A stretch of DNA of 64,000 bases from assembly GCA_016716405.1 (NCBI GenBank), contig JADJWK010000001.1, positions 2,232,001 through 2,296,000 of the forward strand. Direction: 5' to 3'. Numbering within the stretch: position 1 is the stretch's first letter; each line of letters starts with the position of its first letter. Made by a program: the position numbers and the translations under genes. Under the pieces are notes generated by a model. It was given only the letters and a program-made list of their open reading frames with translations. It ran no database searches and was not told where the DNA came from. Shown here in pieces: positions 14,275 through 22,676 of the stretch. This DNA comes from Candidatus Melainabacteria bacterium. Lineage in GTDB: Bacteria; Cyanobacteriota; Vampirovibrionia; Obscuribacterales; Obscuribacteraceae.

Positions 14275-14847
14275 TTACCAGTTCTGTTTTATAACTGACG
14301 TTCCGGCCAGGCGATCGGACAATCGTCGCCCCTCGCCCTTGTATAGGAGCTGGTTTTCGATGAGCAGAATCACTGCCGCATAAAAAATGAAGCCGGACTT
14401 CAGCCAATCCATGCAAGTCTGGTTGAGCAGCTCCGGATAACCGGCAGACAGAATCGCAAGCGATTGGTAAATGAGAAATGGACCGACAATGATGAAGTTT
14501 CGCGCGATTGATTGAGCGAGGCTGGCGGGACTGCCGGTCGCTCGATCGATGGTCCGGATACCGAGCAGGTATTTGCCAAGCCCGGGACCGATGGGGAATC
14601 GGTCTCGCGTCAGGAAGATGAGCATAGCTATGAAAAGCACGTGCGAGTCAGCCGCCTCGCCCGCGCCAGAAAGGATGGACACCGACCAGACCAGAATCTT
14701 GGCTATCCAGAAGGAGGCGAGAAAGTCGTAGGCGCAGGCTGCTACGAACCGCCTGCCCGGGAAAGGACGAAGAGCGGTCACTGTCGGATCCGGATACGGG
14801 CATGGGGTCTGACTCTCGACCGCAGTTTTCGGCTCTGGCAGTTTCAT
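14275..14847 (-). CDS. RDD-family membrane protein
   Basis: The 190-residue protein shows the RDD signatures. The opening RRFVAACAYDFL holds the Arg and Asp of the first helix. A conserved loop, GPGLGKYLLGIRTIDRATG, is next, and the protein ends GRRLSDRLAGTSV. Three to four hydrophobic segments are visible (about 34-56, 68-82, 112-130, 150-165). RDD proteins are small integral membrane proteins; some are Na+/H+ exchangers, but most have no known function. It starts with ATG, followed by a Pro-rich cytoplasmic N-terminus. Confidence 0.87.
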   Translation of the reverse strand: MKLPEPKTAVESQTPCPYPDPTVTALRPFPGRRFVAACAYDFLASFWIAKILVWSVSILSGAGEAADSHVLFIAMLIFLTRDRFPIGPGLGKYLLGIRTIDRATGSPASLAQSIARNFIIVGPFLIYQSLAILSAGYPELLNQTCMDWLKSGFIFYAAVILLIENQLLYKGEGRRLSDRLAGTSVIKQNW

Positions 14848-15008
14848 CTTATCCTGCAGCAGATTGCTAAGAAGAGCTGAATTATCGCATACGTCGACAT
14901 TCTTGCTTAGACGAGCCTAACAAATGATCGTCTCCCTGAGATGCGGCTCAAGACCGTATTTGCCATATCTGAAAGAATGGCCGTCTATTTCAAGGGGAAT
15001 TTAGAGCC

Positions 15009-16127
15009 ATGCTGTCCCTTGGTACCAGTTCGAGGTCGGTAGCGGCCCGGGGCGATTCGGCTCCTTCATCAAGCAAGCAGCTTCTGTTTGCCAGTCTGCT
15101 GGTTCTTGCCGTTCTGGCGATGCTCTCGATCATGCACTGGTCCGGCTCGCTGTCTGCCGCGGCCTGGCGGCTTCTTCTCTTGCTGTTCGGCGGACAGTGG
15201 TTGCTCGGCGCTCTGAGCACAGTGCGAGGCAGGACGAGCCTGTTCATCGAGCGAGCTTACCTTGCTGCAAATGCAGTCCGGCTGCTTTCTCTGCGCTTGC
15301 TTTCCGGTCATGGCGCGGGTGCGCTCCCGGTGCAAGACCGTGCGAGCTTGACCCCGGAGCCTGAGCGGACGAGCTTGCTTCCGGAGCCTGAGCGGACGAG
15401 CTTGCTTCCGGAGCCTGAGCGGACGAGCTTGCTCTTCTGGATCGTCAAGTTGATTTTCATTCCCTTCATGATCACTGTTGCTACAAATCAGACCGAACGG
15501 CTCTGGCCCATGATCGCATCGGGTCAGATTCTGCACGGACTCTTGCCTGTCGCGCTTGTCTATTCGTTCTGGCTGATGGTCATGGATTTACTTGACACTG
15601 CTATTGCCACCATTGGCTATTCAATCGAGAGTGACGAGCTCGGCAATCGAGTTCGCTCGGTGGACACGTCGCTACTCGGCTGGGCTGCGGCGCTCCTCTG
15701 TTATCCGCCCTTGAACAATCTGTCCAGGGCGGTTATTCCTGTTCATGCCTCGCCGTTTTTCAACACCACCGGCAGCTCCTGGGACATACCGGTTATGATT
15801 GTCCTGGCTTTGCTGGCGACTCTTTTTACTCTGGCTACTCTTAACCTCAACGTTCACTTTTCGAATCTCTGCCACCGCGGTCTTGTTACCGGCGGTCTCT
15901 ATTCAGTGGTTCGCCATCCAGCCTATGCCACCAAACTGCTTTCCTGGGCTCTGGTCATCGCCTATATCACCGGTGCCAATCCCACCGTCTGGTGCGCTTT
16001 CGCATGCTGGGTAGGGATCTACGCAACGCGTGCCATCACCGAGGAGCGCCATCTGAGCCGGGTCGACCCTGAGTATGCGGAGTATTGCAAACGCGTCCGG
16101 TATCGATTCATCCCGGGCCTGATCTGA
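15009..16127 (+). CDS. isoprenylcysteine carboxyl methyltransferase-like (ICMT/PEMT) membrane protein
   Basis: The 372-residue multi-spanning protein ends with the ICMT-family signature: GLYSVVRHPAYATKLL, then EERHLSRVDPEYAEYCKRV. These carry the SAM-binding Arg-His-Pro and the Glu-Glu-Arg segments. About six to eight hydrophobic helices precede them. A cytoplasmic loop carries three exact PEPERTSLL repeats (about residues 116-142). Members methylate isoprenylated cysteines or other small substrates in membranes. In bacteria the substrate is generally unknown. The gene lies just upstream of the lnt region on the same strand. Confidence 0.82.
   Translation: MLSLGTSSRSVAARGDSAPSSSKQLLFASLLVLAVLAMLSIMHWSGSLSAAAWRLLLLLFGGQWLLGALSTVRGRTSLFIERAYLAANAVRLLSLRLLSGHGAGALPVQDRASLTPEPERTSLLPEPERTSLLPEPERTSLLFWIVKLIFIPFMITVATNQTERLWPMIASGQILHGLLPVALVYSFWLMVMDLLDTAIATIGYSIESDELGNRVRSVDTSLLGWAAALLCYPPLNNLSRAVIPVHASPFFNTTGSSWDIPVMIVLALLATLFTLATLNLNVHFSNLCHRGLVTGGLYSVVRHPAYATKLLSWALVIAYITGANPTVWCAFACWVGIYATRAITEERHLSRVDPEYAEYCKRVRYRFIPGLI
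15354..15434. repeat. 27-bp tandem repeat, three copies (PEPERTSLL)
   Basis: Three essentially identical 27-bp units encode PEPERTSLL inside the ICMT-like gene. The bases immediately upstream encode a related but diverged unit. The array keeps the frame and falls in a predicted hydrophilic loop between two membrane helices. Confidence 0.9.
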
Positions 16128-16137
16128 GGAAGCTCTC

Positions 16138-16401
16138 TTGTCCAGATCAGGCACTATAACGGAAAACAGTGAGCCGCTCTCAGGAAGCCGCGGCTCGATC
16201 CCGCCGGCTAGCGAGCCCCGGCAAGGAGCTCAGTTAGCCGGAGTTGAAGCACCCGGAGTTGAAGCACCCGAGGCTGAAGCACCTGGAGTCGATTCCTTGG
16301 AGCTGGCTCTGTCGGATCTGAATCTTGCTCTCGCGAGACGCATGCATGGGATGCTTTCATCTCTGGAGAGGTTCCGGTCCGTATCGTGGCGCTATTGCTA
16401 G
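16138..16401 (+). CDS. small ORF overlapping the start of lnt
   Basis: TTG at 16138 opens an 87-codon frame. It is rich in VEAPG/EAPEAEAPGV repeats and ends in a helical segment LELALSDLNLALARRMHG. It overlaps the Lnt GTG start by 16 bp. The Lnt frame is also open upstream of its GTG but has no better start there. Two readings are possible: a short coupled leader gene, or the true N-terminus of Lnt separated by a frameshift near 16375. I cannot decide between them. Confidence 0.4.
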   Translation: MSRSGTITENSEPLSGSRGSIPPASEPRQGAQLAGVEAPGVEAPEAEAPGVDSLELALSDLNLALARRMHGMLSSLERFRSVSWRYC

Positions 16402-17897
16402 GAGCGGTGCTCGGTCTGTCGGCGCCTGGCTTCGACCAGTGGTACCTCGCCTGGTTCGGTCTGGTGCCGCTGCTGGCGTTATGCATCAGCGCCTGCGAGC
16501 CATGGCAGGCTGGCGTCCGGGGCTGGTATTTCTTCATGGGTTATGACCTTGTCTATATGCACTGGTATCTTTCGATACGCGAAGAGGTACTCGCCGGCGC
16601 CTTCAGCACCTTTCCTCTTTTCATGAAAACCAGTTTCTGGCTCATGATGTCGGCCTGGCAGGCGCTTTTCGCTTCCATATTCTGCTGTGTGATCAAGGCG
16701 GTGCCGCTCACCGGTGGATGGCTGCCGGTGAGATCGAGAGTGGACGGTCGTTTTTACCTCCCTGGCTTCGTCGCTGTTCCCTTTCTTTGGATCCTGATCG
16801 ATCGGATGTGCAACAGCCCTGCGCTTTTCGGGGTTCCGTGGACGGCCCTGGAGTATAGCCAGTACAAACAGTTATCGGTATTGCAGAGCGCCTCTCTATT
16901 CGGTGGTGTTGGTATCGGTGCCTGTATCATCCTGGCAAATCTCGCTCTTCTGGGGCTGATTGGCTTTGGCAGTCCGTCTCTGCGCGCTCTCAGCTATCGG
17001 AGCCCCACATCTTTGTGGCTCAACACCGCTTTGACAGCTGTGTTTCTCTGCTCTCTTCTTTGCTATGGAAGCGTGCGTTTGCAGAAGGAGTCCGAGAGTC
17101 TGCCTTCGAAGAGAGTCTTGACCGTGAGCGCGGTGCAGTCGGGAGTTTATCCCGGCAACACCAATGTCGACTATGGCGCTCAATACCGGTGTCATGAGCG
17201 GCTCTCCATCGCGAGCCCTCCAGGCAGTCTCTGCGTCTGGCCCGAATGGTCCTTTCCGGTGGTGTTCAGCATCGCCAGGAAGTTTGTTCGGGATACAGCC
17301 CGGGTTCCTGCAGGTCGGGGACAGAGCTGGATTCTCGGCTGTGTCGATCGAGACGGCGAAAAACATGAGTTCAACTCGGTCTGTGCCATGGATCGCAAGA
17401 AGGGACTGGTGCCGGTCCCCTATCACAAGCGGTATCTCGTTCCTTTCGGCGAATTCACTCCTGACTGGGTGCGTCATACCCCGCTTGGTTTCGTGCTCTA
17501 TGGTCCCCACGGCAAGTTTGAAAACTCCGTCGCCGATCGGTCCACAGTCGTTTTCCCGATGAGCGATGCCACCGTCGGCCCTTTGCTCTGCTTCGAGTGC
17601 CTGATGCCCGAGCTCTCGGTAAACAACGTTCGAAATGGTGCGCAACTTCTTGTCGATTGCAGTTACACAGGCTGGTTCGAGAAGTCCGTTCTCGGTGACC
17701 AGATGATTGCGCAGTGCGTCATGCGTGCTGCCGAAAATCACCGCTCCTTCGTTTTCGCGACGACTCTGGGACCGTCGGTGATCATCGATTCCGCCGGGCG
17801 AGTCCTCAGGCAGTCTCCCCGGGAGGAGCCCAGCCTGATTCAGGCGGTCGTGCCGGTGGAAGGCGACATTACCCCCTTTACGCGTTTCAGCTTCTGA
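16386..17897 (+). CDS. lnt: apolipoprotein N-acyltransferase
   Basis: Lnt adds the third acyl chain to the N-terminal cysteine of lipoproteins in the inner membrane, after Lgt and LspA. The 503-residue length and layout fit. An N-terminal set of about six helices opens with VALLLGAVLGLSAPGFDQW. A periplasmic nitrilase-fold domain follows from about residue 245. The triad is present: Glu287 in WPEWSF, Lys348 in YHKRYLVPFGEF and Cys402 in LLCFECLMPE. The final C-terminal helix of many Lnt proteins is not obvious, as the protein stops at TPFTRFSF. The start is GTG; the region before it is ambiguous (see the overlapping ORF). The LptF/G-type gene follows after seven bases. Confidence 0.92.
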   Translation: MALLLGAVLGLSAPGFDQWYLAWFGLVPLLALCISACEPWQAGVRGWYFFMGYDLVYMHWYLSIREEVLAGAFSTFPLFMKTSFWLMMSAWQALFASIFCCVIKAVPLTGGWLPVRSRVDGRFYLPGFVAVPFLWILIDRMCNSPALFGVPWTALEYSQYKQLSVLQSASLFGGVGIGACIILANLALLGLIGFGSPSLRALSYRSPTSLWLNTALTAVFLCSLLCYGSVRLQKESESLPSKRVLTVSAVQSGVYPGNTNVDYGAQYRCHERLSIASPPGSLCVWPEWSFPVVFSIARKFVRDTARVPAGRGQSWILGCVDRDGEKHEFNSVCAMDRKKGLVPVPYHKRYLVPFGEFTPDWVRHTPLGFVLYGPHGKFENSVADRSTVVFPMSDATVGPLLCFECLMPELSVNNVRNGAQLLVDCSYTGWFEKSVLGDQMIAQCVMRAAENHRSFVFATTLGPSVIIDSAGRVLRQSPREEPSLIQAVVPVEGDITPFTRFSF

Positions 17898-17904
17898 GGG
17901 CGAT

Positions 17905-19068
17905 ATGAAACTGCTTGATCGATACATAGTCGCCGAGTCATTGCAGCTGCTTCTTATCGGGGCGGTCGTAATCCTCGGCGTCTTTTTCGGAACGGTCGAA
18001 TTTCAAAATTGCCTGAACCTGATGAACGCCTTCGGTCTGCCACTACAGACAGTGCTATCTGTGACCATGCTGCAAATGCCCACCGGGATAGTTTATTGTC
18101 TGCCTGCCGGTGTGCTGGTCGCGACCATGTTCTTGCTCATCCGCCAGCACAACGACTCCGAAATCATCGCTCTCGAGGTCTCAGGCGTGCCGCTTCGCCG
18201 GATCATGCTCCCCTATTTGATAATGAGTATCATCGCCTGCCTGTCCGTTTTCGTTTTGACCGAGTTTGTCGCGCCTCAGTCCAGGTTGCTCTCCGAAAAG
18301 ATGATGATGCTCGGTGTTTACGGTGCCGCCTGTCCGTTCTCTGCTCGCACATCGATAAGTCACCAGGATGCCGATGGTAATCTTGAGCAGCAGTTGCTTT
18401 TCGGTAGACCCCGCGGGAAGTATCTGGAAGGATTCGTGGCTCTCAAACACGGCGAGGCCGGTGCCATCAAGCTCATCTGGGCAGAGGAGGCGCAGTGGAA
18501 GTCCGGATTCTGGAACCTTCGTAAGGGCCGCGTCTTCGACTTTTTCGGAGCCGGCAAGGGCGCCGCTCCCGGTTCTTCCAGCGCCGATTCGATACAGGAC
18601 CGCGGCACTGGCGACATCGACATGTACTCGAGCGGCGTCGGAGGAACTTTCACAAGCATGAGCTATGGCGGCAACAAGTCTCTTGTATCTTGTATCCAGG
18701 CTGGTCCGCTTTCACATCTTTCGAAGACCACCTCTCAAATGAGGCAGGAAATCGATGACCACGAGCGAGCCGGACGCCCCGTTCCACTAGAGCTTCTCCT
18801 TCAGTACTACCGGCGTTTCTCCCACCCGATCAGTTGTGTCCTGCTCCTTCTAGCAGCGGCGCCGGTCGCGCTTCTCCGCAGCCGTCGTAGCCGGAGCACG
18901 GCAATCGTGTACGGGGGCGCGCTGGTGGTCGGTTACTTCGTCCTCCAGCAGGCGAGCCTCTCGCTTGCAATCAACGGCAGGCTCCTTCCTGTCGTCGGCG
19001 CCTGGCTGCCCAGCGGTCTGCTCTGCCTCCTCGGCCTCGTCCTAACTGCCAGCATGCGCCGCCGCTGA
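17905..19068 (+). CDS. LptF/LptG-family (YjgP/YjgQ) permease
   Basis: The 387-residue protein has the family layout. Three N-terminal helices begin LLDRYIVAESLQLLLIG, with the conserved LPAGVLVATMFLLIRQHNDSEIIALEVSG segment (given in parts: LPAGVLVATM and NDSEIIALEVSGVP). A periplasmic beta-jellyroll domain spans about 130-275, and three helices follow at the C-terminus. These proteins form the membrane part of the LptB2FG lipopolysaccharide extractor. The start follows a GAGGGC ribosome-binding site, and the gene directly follows lnt. Whether it is LptF or LptG cannot be told; only one copy is in the window. The short intergenic region after it ends at 19135. Confidence 0.9.
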   Translation: MKLLDRYIVAESLQLLLIGAVVILGVFFGTVEFQNCLNLMNAFGLPLQTVLSVTMLQMPTGIVYCLPAGVLVATMFLLIRQHNDSEIIALEVSGVPLRRIMLPYLIMSIIACLSVFVLTEFVAPQSRLLSEKMMMLGVYGAACPFSARTSISHQDADGNLEQQLLFGRPRGKYLEGFVALKHGEAGAIKLIWAEEAQWKSGFWNLRKGRVFDFFGAGKGAAPGSSSADSIQDRGTGDIDMYSSGVGGTFTSMSYGGNKSLVSCIQAGPLSHLSKTTSQMRQEIDDHERAGRPVPLELLLQYYRRFSHPISCVLLLLAAAPVALLRSRRSRSTAIVYGGALVVGYFVLQQASLSLAINGRLLPVVGAWLPSGLLCLLGLVLTASMRRR

Positions 19069-19135
19069 GCATGTGCGTTCCGATAATTTCTCGCAGTATC
19101 TCTGCGGGCGCTCTCCCAACGAGTGAGCGGTCTTA

Positions 19136-19420
19136 GTGGTGGCGCCGGAAGAATTTACGGCTTTCGTATTCGTTGTAACCACCGTAAGTGGTGGAGAACC
19201 CTCTGTCTTTCATTCGGAGGTCGTATCTGCCATCCTGAAAGAGTTGGAAAACAAAGGGCTTTCCATTGTCTCCGATCATGCTCCAACGCCCGGCAACTTT
19301 TTTCGATATCCGCCATTGCCTGCAGAGCGAGACCTGCCGTCAAGCAAAACGCTGTCAATGCAATCGAGTGAAAGTGCACACGGGTCACCTCCAGGAGCAA
19401 TCAGTCTATCGCGATACTGA
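19136..19420 (+). CDS. possible small hypothetical gene or remnant
   Basis: A GTG at 19136 opens a 94-codon frame. Its first half looks protein-like (EEFTAFVFVVTTVSG, then EVVSAILKELENKGLSIVSDH), but its end is rich in Pro/Ser and lacks structure. It could be a short real gene or the remnant of a longer one. The remaining bases to 19592 contain no gene that I can support, only the probable promoter of the PLD-HTH gene. Confidence 0.3.
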   Translation: MVAPEEFTAFVFVVTTVSGGEPSVFHSEVVSAILKELENKGLSIVSDHAPTPGNFFRYPPLPAERDLPSSKTLSMQSSESAHGSPPGAISLSRY

Positions 19421-19592
19421 AGACGGAGCCGGCAAATCGGCAAGACATTGACAGTTTCGTGGATTTTTCGCAAGGAGCCGCGGAGCCAGCGTGTCTAGCA
19501 TTCGACTATACTCGTTGGGCTTTCGTTTGAACCAGGCGCTCGCCGATCTGCACACGGCCGCGTTTTAAGCAACTCTCTGAAGAGTATCAAGT

Positions 19593-20306
19593 ATGAGTCT
19601 TGCCATTACCAGGGTCTATACAGACCAGAACTTCTACGATGCGTTCGCGAATGATTTGCGCAATGCCAGGGGTAGAGTTATTTTTCAGAGCCCCTTCCTG
19701 GCTAGTTGGCGTGTTGGCCTTGTTTTGCCTTACCTTCGGGACTGCGTGAACCGCGGAGTCACTACCTGTGTCTTTTTGCAGAAGCCGGACAGAGGAAAAG
19801 ACTGTACGGTTTTTGATAGTGGTTTGTCATCACTCCGTTCGGCCGGCGTACATGTTACCGTCCGGAATCATAATCACGAGAAGATTGCTGTCGTGGACGA
19901 GACGATTTTCTGGGACGGAAGCTTGAACATCCTGAGCCAGTCGCGTACCTCCGAGCGTATGACGCGCTGGCGGAGCCGGGCGAAAGTTGATGAGGAGATC
20001 GAGCGATACAAACTTTGGGATTGTGCCGGATGTTACCTGCATTATTCGACGGGAGATTCCCCTGAGGCTATAGGAGGGCTTATTCGCAGAAGACGTAGAC
20101 TTCTGGGAATCAAGCAGGGCGATTTTGCTCCCATCGTAAAGCTGAGCCAGGCTACTCTCTCCAGGGTCGAGGCGGGGCATCGCTCTCTCAGTATCGAATC
20201 ATACAGGCGAGTCGCCACAGGGCTCAAGCTGAGAATCCGCCTGGTCCCCGAGTGCCTGCTCCCGATGATCGACGAACGAATCGGTAGAATTCTTGACGTT
20301 GACTAG
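19593..20306 (+). CDS. phospholipase D-like nuclease domain fused to an XRE-type HTH
   Basis: The 237-residue protein has an N-terminal single-HKD PLD domain (about 5-125). The motif is complete: His95-x-Lys97-x4-Asp102 (HEKIAVVD), then GSLN at 109-112. A C-terminal Cro/XRE helix-turn-helix covers about 163-215 (LIRRRRRLLGIKQGDFA, then LSQATLSRVEAGHRSLS). Single-HKD proteins act as dimers and include Nuc/BfiI-type nucleases and PLD modules of helicases. XRE domains bind operator DNA. The fusion implies either a sequence-directed nuclease or a self-regulating toxin-like enzyme. No cognate partner is adjacent. A copy of the TATGACTGT hairpin repeat lies 33 bp downstream. Confidence 0.82.
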   Translation: MSLAITRVYTDQNFYDAFANDLRNARGRVIFQSPFLASWRVGLVLPYLRDCVNRGVTTCVFLQKPDRGKDCTVFDSGLSSLRSAGVHVTVRNHNHEKIAVVDETIFWDGSLNILSQSRTSERMTRWRSRAKVDEEIERYKLWDCAGCYLHYSTGDSPEAIGGLIRRRRRLLGIKQGDFAPIVKLSQATLSRVEAGHRSLSIESYRRVATGLKLRIRLVPECLLPMIDERIGRILDVD

Positions 20307-20338
20307 CGGTCCACCAGGCTCAACCTATATCCTTCAGG

Positions 20339-20396
20339 AAAATATGACTGTGGCGTCAAAAAATTCGGAAAAATTTTGACCTCTGAGTCATATTTT
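20339..20396. repeat. third copy of the TATGACTGT hairpin element
   Basis: An imperfect inverted repeat runs AAAATATGACTGTGGCGTCAA ... TTTTGACCTCTGAGTCATATTTT, with an A/T-rich loop. It is the same hairpin as in the two tandem units at 3917-4155, but without their flanking sequence. It follows the PLD-HTH gene by 33 bp, so it may terminate that transcript. Its left arm is given here only in part. Confidence 0.82.
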
Positions 20397-20485
20397 CGAG
20401 GTAGAAGAGACTTGCAACCGTTCTGCCAGTGTTTCTCTGAGTCAGAGCGTGGGATAATGGCGGCGGAAAACCTGGAGGATTGCCC

Positions 20486-21085
20486 ATGTCAGATGCTTCG
20501 ACCTTGCTTGATTTGTTGCATGCGCCGGCCAAACCGGCTGAGCTCCGGAAGAGCGCGGTAGTGATTGTCGACGCCCAGCGGGAGTATCTGGATGGCAGCG
20601 TTCCGCTGAGCGGAGTCGAGGATGCCCTGGTCGAGATCAAGAAATTGCTCGAGCGGGCGCGGGCGGCTGGCGCGACGGTGTTCCACGTGGCTCATAATAC
20701 TCAGCCGGGCGCGCCGATCTTCGACCCCGAGAGCCCGATGTCCGACATAATCGATGCGGTCAAGCCTGAAGGGGGCGAGAAGGTGATCAAGAAGAACCTC
20801 CCGAGCGCTTTCGTAAACACCGACCTGGAGAAATACCTTCGTGACAGCGGGCGCACGGAGCTGGTGGTTGCCGGTTTCATGACCCATATGTGCATCAATG
20901 CCACCACAAGGAGTGCGGTCGATCTGGGCTTTCAGCCCACAATCATCGCAAGTGCGTGCGCCACCAGAGACCTGCCTGAGCCCGGCGGCGGCGTCGTCAA
21001 GGCTAATGTTGTTCACAAAACCAATCTGGCATCGCTGGCGGATTTGCTCGCCTGTGTCTGCAACTCTGTCGACGATCTGAAGTGA
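20486..21085 (+). CDS. isochorismatase-family cysteine hydrolase
   Basis: The protein has 199 residues from ATG 20486, chosen because GGAGG lies seven bases upstream; the in-frame TTG two codons earlier sits too close. The family triad is visible: Asp29 in VIVDAQREYLDG, Lys103 in IKKNLPSAF and Cys136 in GFMTHMCINATTRSA. These Rossmann-like hydrolases act on isochorismate, nicotinamide, ureidoacrylate or related amides. The sequence does not identify which. It stands alone between the PLD-HTH gene and a convergent methyltransferase. Confidence 0.9.
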   Translation: MSDASTLLDLLHAPAKPAELRKSAVVIVDAQREYLDGSVPLSGVEDALVEIKKLLERARAAGATVFHVAHNTQPGAPIFDPESPMSDIIDAVKPEGGEKVIKKNLPSAFVNTDLEKYLRDSGRTELVVAGFMTHMCINATTRSAVDLGFQPTIIASACATRDLPEPGGGVVKANVVHKTNLASLADLLACVCNSVDDLK

Positions 21086-21157
21086 AAGTGCGACCGGCGG
21101 TGGCGAGCGCGGACCGGCTCTGCTGCAAGAGAACCGGCGCGGATGATCGCTGGCGGG

Positions 21158-21799
21158 CTATTTCTTGAGGAGGGCGATCTGGTCTTTGTTGCCGGAGCCG
21201 TCTCTTCTGTCGTAGAGAGCGCTCTCGATGGTGACGAGCGCCGGATGAAGGCTCTTATAGATGTCGGCGAAATTGGTTCTCCAGAGGAGTCCTTCACGAC
21301 CTCTGTACTCGACTTCTTCGGTGTTGTCGGCGTAGTACTCATGAAGCCAGATCAGCGATTTGGAGCAGCGCACGATTTCGGACATTGCCTTCGGATGATC
21401 GTCGGGATGAATGTGGATCAAGACCCCGTTGGTCATCACCATATCGAAATCGTTGTCTGGAAAAGGAATCTCGAATGCTGAGCCATGGACGAAGTTTATG
21501 AAGGGGTGGCGTTGCTTGCCAATCTCGATTGCGTTGGCCTGCGGCTCCAGCCCCACAAGCTCCCACTCCGGAAATATCTCATGGATGAGGGCAAGCTCAT
21601 TGCCGATATTGCAGCCGACTTCCAGAACCTTCACGCCTGCCGGGCTGAGGTGCTTTTCGAAGTGTTTTTTGAAGATTTCGGACTGTCTCAATCCCAGAAG
21701 ATTTTCGGTGATCAAGTCAAATTCTTCGAGTTCGAAGGAGTTGCGTTCGGTGTAATTCTTGCCGAACTCACCCAACCAGGTTTCTAACTGCTTGTTCAA
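21158..21799 (-). CDS. class I SAM-dependent methyltransferase
   Basis: The 213-residue protein has motif I as VLEVGCNIGNELALI (about residues 58-72). The acidic residue is in VGLEPQANAIEIG, and a later FDMVMTNGVLIHIHPDD segment resembles motif IV. The N-terminus (LGEFGKNYTERN) and overall length resemble methyltransferases annotated as pseudaminic-acid biosynthesis-associated, so a sugar or small-metabolite substrate is possible. No glycan genes lie nearby to support that. It starts with ATG and is convergent with the isochorismatase-like gene. Confidence 0.85.
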   Translation of the reverse strand: MNKQLETWLGEFGKNYTERNSFELEEFDLITENLLGLRQSEIFKKHFEKHLSPAGVKVLEVGCNIGNELALIHEIFPEWELVGLEPQANAIEIGKQRHPFINFVHGSAFEIPFPDNDFDMVMTNGVLIHIHPDDHPKAMSEIVRCSKSLIWLHEYYADNTEEVEYRGREGLLWRTNFADIYKSLHPALVTIESALYDRRDGSGNKDQIALLKK

Positions 21800-21932
21800 G
21801 GTAGACCTTCCTGCGCCCGGGATGAAGTGAAAGGCTTATTCTACTTGCCTGGCGGGGCGATGGTTTTAGCGTCGCTTAATGATCTGTTGTCCAGCTAGTT
21901 GCGCAGCGTGGACGGCCGGTCGCTAGGGATTT

Positions 21933-22457
21933 TCAGTCCGTGTCGATGGGAAGGCTGCCGCTCTTGACGAGAGCCAGGCTGCGAGCGTGCATCGATTGCT
22001 CGAGCTGCTCGTAGGAAGCGTTGCTGCCGAGACCGGATTCACGCGCTTCCCGCTGCACGATGGCATTGAGGATATTCGCCTCGGAAGCGTCTCCGCGCTC
22101 GAGCTGAAGGCTATCGAGAAGCTCTTTCTGGTACTCGGGACTGGCGGTCTTCAGCAGGTCCGTTGCCTGTCTCGCCATCGTCCTGAACACCTGCTCCGAA
22201 CTGGCGCCTTCGGGAAGTCCGAGCTGCTGCCTGAGCTCGCCCGGTTGCGCGGCAAGAAACCCCTCGTCGGAGCCGTAATTGTCCTTGATGAATTGCGGTC
22301 CATCGAATTCGTAAGTCTCTGCCTGCGCCAGCCGTGAGTTCGCCGGGTCGGTCAGGCTCGCGTCTGACCGCATGTGCTGGAGGTGGTCGCCCCCGGCATC
22401 GCCCTGGTCTCCTGGCTCATTGATTTGATCCGAACCGCCCGCGCCGAATTTGCCCAT
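21933..22457 (-). CDS. hypothetical protein
   Basis: The 174-residue protein is hydrophilic and acidic, with a disordered Gly/Asp-rich N-terminus and a predicted helical remainder (about 55-165: GFLAAQPGELRQQLGLPEG, QATDLLKTASPEYQKELLDS). No domain was recognised. The start ATG has AGGAG nine bases upstream, which supports expression. It has no signal peptide and no Cys. It is divergent from the repeat-containing gene at 22677. Confidence 0.7.
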   Translation of the reverse strand: MGKFGAGGSDQINEPGDQGDAGGDHLQHMRSDASLTDPANSRLAQAETYEFDGPQFIKDNYGSDEGFLAAQPGELRQQLGLPEGASSEQVFRTMARQATDLLKTASPEYQKELLDSLQLERGDASEANILNAIVQREARESGLGSNASYEQLEQSMHARSLALVKSGSLPIDTD

Positions 22458-22676
22458 TCTTGATGTCTCCTGCCTGGTCGCTCTCCTGGGAGCTGCTTAT
22501 TGATATATACACACGGATTGAGCAAGCCACACGGACTTCTCCCCGGGAGTGTTGCTCAGACTACAGTAGCTGGCAGTCGATGGTGCCGATTCAAGGAAAT
22601 ACTGTGCAATTCAACGGTTATCTGGTGAGAAGGTTGTATTTGAATTGACCAGGACCCTTCAAAACGAGGTTGAGCC

